A stretch of DNA of 64,000 nt from CAZBXD01 sp965216395 (lineage in GTDB: Bacteria > Pseudomonadota > Alphaproteobacteria > Micavibrionales > SZUA-601). Below the pieces are notes generated by a model. The model was not told where the DNA came from and searched no databases. It saw only the letters and a program-made list of their open reading frames with translations. Shown in pieces: positions 47,133 to 54,455 of the stretch (positions are counted from its first letter, which is position 1; every line of letters begins with the position of its first letter). The DNA lies in the NCBI GenBank assembly GCA_965216395.1, contig OZ244156.1, positions 992,001-1,056,000 of the forward strand. Reading direction: 5' to 3'. Made by a program: the position numbers and the translations under genes.

Positions 47133-47956
47133 TTATTTTCTCGATAGGGTCGTGATGGCATTAAATATGAATTCTCAGGCACTTGATATTGGATCAATAG
47201 ATCGTCTAAAAATTGTGATTGCGCGATTTCGTTAATCGCATCATTGATCATCAAACGGAAATCATGCGCGCCTTTCTTCATATACATAGCATTACCGTAT
47301 AGTCTGAGTTTTTGTTGATCAAGTAATTTTATGCTTTCAGGGTTATTTTTTATAAATTGACGGGCGATATAATTTTCAAGAAAGGCTACATCCGCCTTAC
47401 CCATCGTGACATTAAGCGCTACATCAGAGATATTTGACAACTCTGGTAAAGAAAACAGCTTTGCCTTGGGAAATTCATCTTTTGCGATTGTTTCACTTAC
47501 CGAACCATCTATGACGGCAATCGTATACCCATCATCATTTAATGTTTTAAGGTCATTTTCAAAACGTTTCTCATCATAACGCCCCCAGGCCGTCACCGCA
47601 CTGTAATAAAGGGGGATCGTATGGTTGACAACACGACCACGCGCAGCACTGGTCCAAATAGTGGAACACAGCATATCAAAACGATCTTTTTGTAAATCAT
47701 TAACAAAGGTTCCCCAACCGCTTTCTTGAACCCATTCCACCTTTAAGGAAAGGCGTTTGCCAATTTCATTCATGTAATCATAAAAAATCCCGGACTTTTC
47801 ACCGGTATTAGCGTCAATCATCATCGTAGGAGGATACGGAATATAGCCACATCGTATTACGCCGCTATCTATCACTCTTGTGTAAACGTCATCGGCAAAT
47901 GATGGTACACTCCATAAGAAAATCATAAAAATAAAAATTATAGTTTTTATATACAT
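47129..47956 (-). CDS. ABC transporter substrate-binding protein, family 3 (third of three)
   Basis: A 275-residue periplasmic protein with a classic cleavable signal peptide (hydrophobic stretch then PSFADD near 18-23). The SBP family 3 fold starts at RVIDSGVIRCGYIPYPP. It shares the RCGY entry, the E-x-GWG segment, the TxxARG ligand contact and the terminal PSRPYR with the two other receptors of this locus. The ligand is probably an amino acid or a related small molecule. It lies across the TrmB-like gene from its relatives and is coupled to the ATPase gene. Confidence 0.9.
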   Translation of the reverse strand: MYIKTIIFIFMIFLWSVPSFADDVYTRVIDSGVIRCGYIPYPPTMMIDANTGEKSGIFYDYMNEIGKRLSLKVEWVQESGWGTFVNDLQKDRFDMLCSTIWTSAARGRVVNHTIPLYYSAVTAWGRYDEKRFENDLKTLNDDGYTIAVIDGSVSETIAKDEFPKAKLFSLPELSNISDVALNVTMGKADVAFLENYIARQFIKNNPESIKLLDQQKLRLYGNAMYMKKGAHDFRLMINDAINEIAQSQFLDDLLIQYQVPENSYLMPSRPYRENK

Positions 47957-47962
47957 AATAGC

Positions 47963-47979
47963 AACCTTTCGAAAAGGTT
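47963..47979. repeat. 7-bp inverted repeat over the ribosome site of the third binding-protein gene
   Basis: AACCTTT (47963-47969) and AAAGGTT (47973-47979) with a three-base loop. On the minus strand it lies 7 to 23 bases before the ATG at 47956 and contains its AAAGG, so it could hide the ribosome site or bind a regulator. Confidence 0.4.
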
Positions 47980-47986
47980 ATGTATA

Positions 47987-48031
47987 TATTTTGTGTTTTA
48001 ATATATGCAAAATAACATTTTTTATGTTATT
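47987..48031. promoter_or_regulatory. Candidate operators between the binding-protein and TrmB-like genes
   Basis: Two inverted repeats lie in this divergent 83-bp space. One is TATTTTG (47987-47993) with CAAAATA (48008-48014). The other is AATAACAT (48011-48018) with ATGTTATT (48024-48031), an 8-bp perfect repeat with a 5-base T loop, only 9 bases before the regulator's ATG. They are natural candidates for autoregulatory TrmB-like binding, though the extreme AT content makes chance repeats possible. Confidence 0.4.
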
Positions 48032-48039
48032 ATTTGACT

Positions 48040-48813
48040 ATGTTTCAAGATATTACCCATCTACTCAATCGGCTTGGTTTAAAAGAAAATGAAGCCAAAG
48101 TCTATCTCACCTGTCTTCATTTTAAAGATGGCCTCTATGTCCATGAGATTGTTAAAAAAATAGGTTTTAAGCGTAGCAGTATTGACCTCATTCTTAAACG
48201 TTTGGTCAAAAAAGAATATATCAACAAGATCAAAATCGGTCAGCGTTATAAATACATGGCCGAAAAACCAGAAACGATATTGTTTATGCACGAAAACACT
48301 CTTGATGATTTTAAGGCGATCATGCCGATGCTGGCAAAATTAGGAAGCAATAAAACCGAAACAGAGATTCGTTTTTTTGAAGGACGTGACGGCATTCAAA
48401 AAATTTATAATGATATTTTGCTTGAACTCAAACTCCTCAATCCAGATGCACCAGAACGTGAATTGATCAGTTTTTCGCATGGTATCAATGTCCTCAATAT
48501 CTTTCCCGATATACAAAAAAAATTCATCGACAAACGCATTAAAATGGGTGTTTGGTATAAGGCCATCATCCCTAAGGGACAAACGATGGCGCCCGTCTAT
48601 ACGACAAATAAAAAAGCCTTTCGCCTCATTAAGGCCGTGGATGAAAAATCATTTCCATTTAAAGACGTATTTGAAATATACGGCCATAGTGTGATGATTT
48701 ATTCACCTAAAAAACCATATGGTGGTGTGGTCATCCGCAATAAAAATATCGCCGCATCCATGCGGGCGATCTTTTATCTTATGTGGGATCTATTGCCCGA
48801 GGAACTCTATTAA
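48040..48813 (+). CDS. TrmB-like winged-helix transcriptional regulator
   Basis: A regulator of 257 residues from ATG 48040 (a TTG two codons earlier is possible). The N-terminal winged helix begins LLNRLGLKENEAKVYLTCL and continues IVKKIGFKRSSIDLILKRLVKKEYI, the TrmB layout in which the recognition helix is followed by a wing and a dimerising helix. The C-terminal 150 residues would sense a ligand. TrmB proteins are common in archaea and rarer in bacteria, where known ones control sugar uptake. It sits inside the ABC transporter locus on the opposite strand, 4 bp from the permease end, so it probably controls that locus. Confidence 0.8.
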   Translation: MFQDITHLLNRLGLKENEAKVYLTCLHFKDGLYVHEIVKKIGFKRSSIDLILKRLVKKEYINKIKIGQRYKYMAEKPETILFMHENTLDDFKAIMPMLAKLGSNKTETEIRFFEGRDGIQKIYNDILLELKLLNPDAPERELISFSHGINVLNIFPDIQKKFIDKRIKMGVWYKAIIPKGQTMAPVYTTNKKAFRLIKAVDEKSFPFKDVFEIYGHSVMIYSPKKPYGGVVIRNKNIAASMRAIFYLMWDLLPEELY

Positions 48814-48816
48814 AAA

Positions 48817-49482
48817 CTATCGTTCCGACATATTGCGCGTATATTTATGTTTCATCCATAGCGCAAAACCATTGATCGGCAAACAAACAAAGAGGAAGAA
48901 AATCCCCAATGCTGTATAAATTTCAACAGGTTTATAAATTTGCGCATTAATGCGTTGCGCCACGCGAAAAATCTCCTCTACAGAAATAAGAGAGGCAAAT
49001 AGTGTTGTATGCAACATCACCACCTGCCACAAAAGAAGACCTGGCAGAACTTGGCGAATAATCAGGGGGAGTTGGATTTTAAAAATAGTTTGTTTTTTTG
49101 TCAGCCCTGTCACCTGCGCCGCGATTAAATATTGGCTTGGGAAATCTTGCAAAGCAGAGCGAACCAAATCTGCAACGCCAAAAATATTGACAATCGAAAG
49201 CGTCAACGCAGCCGTATAAAACGGATCAATCACCAAATCAAACATCGCTTGGGCGGGATAATGCAACCAAAATAAAAACACCAATATTGGCACACCAGAA
49301 AGCAGAAAAGAGGTTACGCGCGCCGGGCGACCAACCCATGTTTCATGTTTTATGCCGATTAACGCAATGGCTGTGCCAAAAACAATCCCTGATCCCCATA
49401 TAATCAGGGCCAGTTGCAAAGACACCCACAACCCTTTTAAAAAAGCTTCGCGGTAGTTAATCAGAATATCAAAAACGGTCAT
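48817..49482 (-). CDS. Amino-acid-type ABC transporter permease
   Basis: A 221-residue inner membrane permease with about five membrane segments (first near 18-40). The EAA-type cytoplasmic loop is seen as VTGLTKKQTIFKIQLPLIIRQ near 135-155. It is of the polar amino acid HisM/GlnP class. Only one permease gene is present, so a homodimer is expected. It lies 88 bp downstream of the second binding-protein gene and is separated from the ATPase gene by the TrmB-like and third receptor genes. Confidence 0.9.
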   Translation of the reverse strand: MTVFDILINYREAFLKGLWVSLQLALIIWGSGIVFGTAIALIGIKHETWVGRPARVTSFLLSGVPILVFLFWLHYPAQAMFDLVIDPFYTAALTLSIVNIFGVADLVRSALQDFPSQYLIAAQVTGLTKKQTIFKIQLPLIIRQVLPGLLLWQVVMLHTTLFASLISVEEIFRVAQRINAQIYKPVEIYTALGIFFLFVCLPINGFALWMKHKYTRNMSER

Positions 49483-49570
49483 AATTGATCTTTCACTTAC
49501 ATGTCAAAAAACGTATAGCGCTATCTTAGGCCTACATGATAAATTATTCAACCGATCTTTTGCGCTTCTT

Positions 49571-50470
49571 CTAATTCATGAGTTGTGATTGTTGATACGG
49601 TTTGGCGATGCGCAGATAAACTTCATTATTTGGATCATATTTATTAATAATCTTATCTATGGTTCCATTAGCAAGAAGTTCCATTGTTGCAACGTCCAAC
49701 ATCTTTGTAAAACGGTATTCATCTGTTTTTGTTGCGATCGAATAAGGCATGTAAATAAAAGGCTCTTTAAATTTAACCTTTTGAATAGTATCGGGATTCA
49801 TTTTAGCAAAATGATTACCTATATCAGCATTCATAATAACAGCGTCTGCTTTGCCGGTTTTAACATACATGAGTGGATCAGTATCACCGGATAATTGAGG
49901 TAATTCAATTAATTTAGTTTTGGGAAATCTTTTACGGATAATTCTTGTAAAAACATCGCCCTCTGTTGCGACCATCGTGACATTCTTATTGTTTAAAGAT
50001 TCGATTTTGTCGTCAAATTTAGTAACGCCGGCTTTTGTGTAAATATGAAACGCATCAACAAGAAAGGGACGAATAAAATCAGAAGATTTGCCTCTTTCAG
50101 CCGTTGCTGTTAAAGGCGTACAATAGGCATCATAACGATCATGCTCCAAACCTGCGGGGTAATCGCCACGTCCCACTTCTTCGATCCAATCTATTTCAAG
50201 ATCTAAATTTTTTGCCAAAGCATTCATATAATCAACAAAAATCCCAGAAAATTCATTTGCATAAGGATCAATATCAACAAAAAATTTTGACGCTAAATAA
50301 CCACAGCGTATCTTGCCTGTACGCAAAACCCGTTCATAAGCGGTTTCTTTTTTATCCATAGACACATCTTGATTGAAAACAAATCGTGATCCGATAAAGA
50401 GTGTTAAGATACTCACTAAAGCGGCAATAAAAATAGTCCTTAATGTTTGGGACATAGGGTTATCTTTCAT
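49571..50470 (-). CDS. ABC transporter substrate-binding protein, family 3 (second of three)
   Basis: The SBP family 3 domain starts at RVLRTGKIRCGYLASKFF. I take ATG 50470, one base after the preceding gene's stop, giving 299 residues; an ATG at 50455 is an alternative, while the longer frame from 50548 overlaps the upstream gene widely. The N-terminus has a hydrophobic segment (TIFIAALVSILTLFIGSRF) without a clear cleavage site or lipobox, so the protein may stay membrane-anchored. Paralogue of the genes at 50472 and 47129. Confidence 0.87.
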   Translation of the reverse strand: MKDNPMSQTLRTIFIAALVSILTLFIGSRFVFNQDVSMDKKETAYERVLRTGKIRCGYLASKFFVDIDPYANEFSGIFVDYMNALAKNLDLEIDWIEEVGRGDYPAGLEHDRYDAYCTPLTATAERGKSSDFIRPFLVDAFHIYTKAGVTKFDDKIESLNNKNVTMVATEGDVFTRIIRKRFPKTKLIELPQLSGDTDPLMYVKTGKADAVIMNADIGNHFAKMNPDTIQKVKFKEPFIYMPYSIATKTDEYRFTKMLDVATMELLANGTIDKIINKYDPNNEVYLRIAKPYQQSQLMN

Positions 50471-50471
50471 T

Positions 50472-51344
50472 CTATGGCGATTGATAGGGTTTATTCGGGA
50501 GGAGGAAAACCGTTGGATCTTCTTCATAGTCACGAATAATTTTTTCAATCACACCTTGGTTTTTCATCTCGGTAAGTGTGCTGTTGAGCATTGAAAGCAA
50601 ATTATATTCACCCATTTTCACACCAAAAGTTGTGGGAAAAATATTATACGGCTTTCCACCCGCAGCAATTTTTAAGACATCCCCATTGGTTTTTGCAAAG
50701 GATTTAACCGTGCTGGGTTCTTCAAAAACGGCATCCGCTTTACCATTGACCACGGCTAAAAGCTGTTGCCCTGAATCGGTTAATTGTGGCAATGCAACTT
50801 GTTTGGCTTTTGGGAAAAACAGATTAGCCACCGTGGCCGACATCATGCCATCAGTTGTCGAAAGCGTAATATTCTCATTATTCAAATCAACATCTGGTTC
50901 ATCAAAGCGGGTATCATCGGCGCGGGTGTACAGATATAGCGCACTGAACATATAAGGCACAGTCCATGAAATATCACGCGCACGCGCTGAATCTTGCCAG
51001 GCGCCGGAACAAAAAACATCAAAGCGATTATTGTTGATCCCTTCGACCCAATTGCCCCAACCAGTCTCCTCCACCCATTCAATTTTTAAATTGGTACGCA
51101 CCGCAATTTCTTCAATAATGTCATGAGAAATGCCACTGATTTCACCGGAATTAGGGTCTTTCGCCAATACATGCGGCGGCCAGAGCGCATAACCACAACG
51201 GATTGTGCCACGATCAATTACCCGTTCAAATACCGTTTGCTCTTCCTCGCCTTGCGTCGCATAAATATTTGGCATTGTTACCTTTACCGTGACAAACGCC
51301 ACTAAAAACCCAATCAACGCCGACACAAAAATATTCTTAGTCAT
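50472..51344 (-). CDS. ABC transporter substrate-binding protein, family 3 (first of three)
   Basis: The start ATG 51344 has AGAGG upstream and gives 290 residues (MTKNIFVSALIGFLV...); the frame extends to 51380 without support. A hydrophobic N-terminal segment is followed by a possible signal peptidase site near NIYA. The receptor domain begins RVIDRGTIRCGYALWPP, with the E-x-GWG and DSARARD ligand-contact elements and the closing PNKPYQ. It is the first gene of the transporter operon; expected ligand an amino acid or similar. Confidence 0.88.
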   Translation of the reverse strand: MTKNIFVSALIGFLVAFVTVKVTMPNIYATQGEEEQTVFERVIDRGTIRCGYALWPPHVLAKDPNSGEISGISHDIIEEIAVRTNLKIEWVEETGWGNWVEGINNNRFDVFCSGAWQDSARARDISWTVPYMFSALYLYTRADDTRFDEPDVDLNNENITLSTTDGMMSATVANLFFPKAKQVALPQLTDSGQQLLAVVNGKADAVFEEPSTVKSFAKTNGDVLKIAAGGKPYNIFPTTFGVKMGEYNLLSMLNSTLTEMKNQGVIEKIIRDYEEDPTVFLLPNKPYQSP

Positions 51345-51421
51345 CGCAAAAAACCTCTCTTTACTAAAAACCGCACCCACTCCTTTATAACGGTTGGATA
51401 GATTATTTGAAAAGGTATTTT

Positions 51422-51787
51422 CTATTTCAACCTTTTGAAACCAGTACTGACTTCTTGATAATAATAGACTGGTTTACCAAATTCTTTAGCCATTTCAATT
51501 TCCAAAGCCACACCATTACTTTCTTCCCATCCATCTAGGCAAAGAACATAGCAACTTTCTGCATCAGCAAGAAAGTGTTTGATATTACTTTTCCACCATT
51601 CTTTGCTTTTCGGGTTCGTTAAATACTTACTCACAGCCATGTCATGCGCCGCCGCAACAAAGGGGCATTTATCCTCCACTTCTTGTACATAGGCGCCAAA
51701 TTTCGACGCAGTTTCAATACGTTTTAAAACTTCATAAGGATTTTTCGATGAAACGGGCGACGCTATAAATACCAATGGACTGATCAT
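51422..51787 (-). CDS. Nucleoside 2-deoxyribosyltransferase-like protein (DUF1937-like)
   Basis: A 121-residue protein with the fold pattern of nucleoside 2-deoxyribosyltransferases: an opening VFIASPVSS strand-loop, and CLDGWEESNGVALEIEMAKEFGKPVYY near 82-108 (quoted in part), where the Glu of GVALEIE matches the catalytic Glu of the family. Such small proteins are common in phages and genomic islands and cleave or exchange N-glycosidic bonds of nucleosides or nucleotides. AAGGA lies before the ATG, which is only 19 bp from the 3' end of the tRNA, so the two may be co-transcribed. Confidence 0.7.
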   Translation of the reverse strand: MISPLVFIASPVSSKNPYEVLKRIETASKFGAYVQEVEDKCPFVAAAHDMAVSKYLTNPKSKEWWKSNIKHFLADAESCYVLCLDGWEESNGVALEIEMAKEFGKPVYYYQEVSTGFKRLK

Positions 51788-51806
51788 AATATATATCCTT
51801 AAAAAA

Positions 51807-51883
51807 TGGTGGGCCGGGAGGGACTCGAACCCCCAACCAGACCGTTATGAGCGGCCGGCTCTAACCAGTTGAGCTACCGGCCC
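51807..51883 (-). tRNA. tRNA with CAU anticodon, probably tRNA-Ile2
   Basis: A full 77-nt cloverleaf on the minus strand: acceptor GGGCCGG/CCGGCCC, D stem GCTC/GAGC, anticodon stem GGCCG/CGGTC with loop CTCATAA, T stem GGGGG/CCCTC with loop TTCGAGT, discriminator A and encoded CCA. CAU can be Met or, after lysidine modification, Ile2. The acceptor has C4-G69 and C5-G68, the pairs by which TilS selects tRNA-Ile2 over tRNA-Met (established for E. coli), so Ile2 is favoured. A T6 run follows the CCA directly. Confidence 0.9.
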
Positions 51884-51949
51884 CACCTAAGAAATGGATG
51901 CTCTATGTTATGGCCTAATTTATCCTAAAAAACAATATCGTTTTAAAAG

Positions 51950-52441
51950 TTATTCTGACTTTTGTGACAAAAGGGCATGAATTCGCATATCCAAGGCTGA
52001 GGTAAAGCTCTCCCAAGTCTTTTTAAATGGCACACCAAGATATTCACAGGTTAAAACCATATTGCCGAATCGCCCGTATTTCTCTTCTAGTGCGACAATA
52101 GGGTTATCTTGATGATGCACACCAAATTCAAGCAACGTGATCGGCGAAACCGTTTCAGCGCAAAAATAATATACCAAAATATCGGCTTTAGACTGGTATG
52201 TGAGCTCCCACGTCACCTGATCGCGAAAAGGCCCCTCGTGAGGGTCATTCCAATCAGCCCCCCAATTATCGCGGCGTGGGTTATAGAGAACAAGCTGATC
52301 CGAATAAGACTTAGCGGATAGGTCATTGGCTAAGCGCTGTTGCCAATCTTCCGCCTTTCCCATTTCAATTGATCCACCAAGAAAAATACTGATCTTACCA
52401 TCTGACTTTTCTTTTAATGTAGGAGCTTTAACAATCTGCAT
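51950..52441 (-). CDS. Nucleoside 2-deoxyribosyltransferase-like protein
   Basis: A 163-residue protein of the nucleoside 2-deoxyribosyltransferase-like group: IFLGGSIEMG near 18-27, YNPRRDNWGADW near 53-64, QVTWELTYQSKAD near 75-87 and SPITLLEFGVH near 98-108, the last with the presumed catalytic Glu. It begins 12 bp after rpoD with AAGG before the ATG, so it may be read from the dnaG-rpoD operon. The substrate is unknown; a role in nucleotide salvage or in modifying NAD-like cofactors is possible. Confidence 0.75.
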   Translation of the reverse strand: MQIVKAPTLKEKSDGKISIFLGGSIEMGKAEDWQQRLANDLSAKSYSDQLVLYNPRRDNWGADWNDPHEGPFRDQVTWELTYQSKADILVYYFCAETVSPITLLEFGVHHQDNPIVALEEKYGRFGNMVLTCEYLGVPFKKTWESFTSALDMRIHALLSQKSE

Positions 52442-52453
52442 ATCGGTATCGCC

Positions 52454-54439
52454 TTAAGTATCCAAAAAGCTGCGTAATTTTCGTGAACGACTGGGGTGTT
52501 TCAGCTTACGCAAAGCTTTGGCTTCAATCTGGCGAATCCGCTCCCGTGTAACTGAAAATTGTTGACCCACTTCTTCTAATGTATGATCGGTATTCATCCC
52601 AATACCAAAACGCATCCGCAAGACACGTTCCTCGCGCGGTGTCAAGGAGGATAGAACCCGCGTAATTGTTTCACGTAAATTCGAATTAATAGCGGCATCT
52701 ATGGGCTGAATAACATTAACATCTTCGATAAAATCACCTAATTGTGAATCCGCTTCATCGCCCACAGGCGTTTCAAGAGATACGGGTTCTTTCGCAATTT
52801 TGAGAACTTTACGAACCTTTTCAAGCGGCATATGAAGCCGTTTTGAAAGTTCTTCTGGTGTGGGTTCCCGTCCGATTTCATGAACCATTTGACGCGATGT
52901 CCGCATGATTTTATGAATCGTTTCAATCATATGAACCGGAATACGAATAGTACGGGCCTGATCGGCAATGGAACGTGTGATCGCCTGTCTGATCCACCAT
53001 GTGGCATAAGTTGAAAATTTATAACCACGGCGGTATTCAAATTTATCGACCGCTTTCATCAAACCGATATTCCCCTCTTGGATAAGGTCAAGGAATTGCA
53101 AACCACGATTAGTGTATTTTTTTGCAATAGAAATCACGAGACGCAAATTCGCTTCCACCATTTCTTTCTTAGCGCGTGCGGCTTCTTTCTCACCTTTTTG
53201 CACCATCGCGACAATGCGGCGAAACTCACTAATTCTTAGGTTCGATTCTTCTGAAATTTCAGTAATTTGTTCACGGATTTTTTCAATATCTTTTGCATGT
53301 TTTTCAGCAAAATCTTTCCAACCCTTAGATTTAAGTTTTTTAACCTCAACAAGCCATTTTTCTTCAAGCTCTGATCCATAATATTGTTCTAAGAACTCAT
53401 CTCTCTTAATCTTACAACCCATGGCTAGGCGAAGTAACTTGCCTTCCAAAGCGACTAAGCGGCGATTGAGTGTGTAATGTTGATTAATTAATTGCTCAAC
53501 GCGTGTTGCATTAAGATGAATGCCATTCATAATATCAATCAGTTTTAACTTATAGCCTTGATATTTCTTGTTTAATGCTGGGCTTGGCTCACTCCCCTTA
53601 GCCAAGGCCTCCATACGCTGTTGCTGTAAATCATACATTTTATCATATGTTTTACCGATTTTTGAAAATGTATTAAGCACCAGTGGCATAAGCTCTGATT
53701 CCATCGCCGCGATAGAGATGTTTACTTCATCTTCGTCTTCGTCCTCATCATCATCGTCGTCTTCACCATCACGATCCTGATCATCGCTTTCCTCATTAGT
53801 GATATTTTTTGTGGCTTTAGGTTTTTCATCTTCATCAGATTTACTGACAGATGTTCCTGAATCGGAACTGGTCATGTCGCTATCGCCATAGGTGGCTTCA
53901 AGGTCTAGCACATCACGCAAAAGAAGATGTCCCTCTTCTAAGGAATCATGCCAACCAATAATCGCTTGGATAGCCATAGGGCTTTCACAAATGCCACCAA
54001 TCATCGTTTCTTTACCAGCTTCGATACGTTTGGCAATGGCAATTTCCCCTTCACGGGATAACAGCTCAACAGAACCCATTTCACGCAGATACATACGAAC
54101 GGGATCATCCGTACGACCAACATCTTTACCAGTTAAATTACCACCAGAAATAGCGTGTTCACCGCTTTTCTTGGTTGTTTCATCATCATCGTCATCATCG
54201 TCAGAATCTGTAACACTGATTCCTAAATCAGAAAGTGTGGCCAACACATCTTCGATCTGTTCTGATGAATATTGATCATCGGGCAAAATTTGATTGAGTT
54301 TTTTGTAAGAAACATAGCCTTTTTCCTTACCGTCATCGATCATTTTTTTGATAACTTTAAGTAACTTATCTGTCATTGGTGCAGCTGTTTCTGCCGCCAA
54401 ATCATTATCATCATTATTTTTATTATCTTTGTCTGCCAT
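52454..54439 (-). CDS. rpoD: RNA polymerase primary sigma factor (sigma-70)
   Basis: The housekeeping sigma factor, 661 residues. Region 1.1 is at the N-terminus; a strongly acidic Asp/Glu stretch (about 220-240) lies in the non-conserved insert before region 2. Region 2 has NLRLVISIAKKYTNRGLQFLDLIQEGNIGLM in the 430s-460s and YATWWIRQAITRSI near 478-490; region 3 follows; region 4 ends with EVGQQFSVTRERIRQIEAKALRKL near 625-648. It follows dnaG by 16 bp, as in the classic macromolecular synthesis operon. Confidence 0.98.
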   Translation of the reverse strand: MADKDNKNNDDNDLAAETAAPMTDKLLKVIKKMIDDGKEKGYVSYKKLNQILPDDQYSSEQIEDVLATLSDLGISVTDSDDDDDDDETTKKSGEHAISGGNLTGKDVGRTDDPVRMYLREMGSVELLSREGEIAIAKRIEAGKETMIGGICESPMAIQAIIGWHDSLEEGHLLLRDVLDLEATYGDSDMTSSDSGTSVSKSDEDEKPKATKNITNEESDDQDRDGEDDDDDEDEDEDEVNISIAAMESELMPLVLNTFSKIGKTYDKMYDLQQQRMEALAKGSEPSPALNKKYQGYKLKLIDIMNGIHLNATRVEQLINQHYTLNRRLVALEGKLLRLAMGCKIKRDEFLEQYYGSELEEKWLVEVKKLKSKGWKDFAEKHAKDIEKIREQITEISEESNLRISEFRRIVAMVQKGEKEAARAKKEMVEANLRLVISIAKKYTNRGLQFLDLIQEGNIGLMKAVDKFEYRRGYKFSTYATWWIRQAITRSIADQARTIRIPVHMIETIHKIMRTSRQMVHEIGREPTPEELSKRLHMPLEKVRKVLKIAKEPVSLETPVGDEADSQLGDFIEDVNVIQPIDAAINSNLRETITRVLSSLTPREERVLRMRFGIGMNTDHTLEEVGQQFSVTRERIRQIEAKALRKLKHPSRSRKLRSFLDT

Positions 54440-54455
54440 GATATTCCTTAACTTA

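Noticed and set aside
53568..54275. Ser-rich plus-strand open frames opposite rpoD
   Set aside because: They are the antisense of the acidic Asp/Glu repeats of sigma-70, with no start signal.
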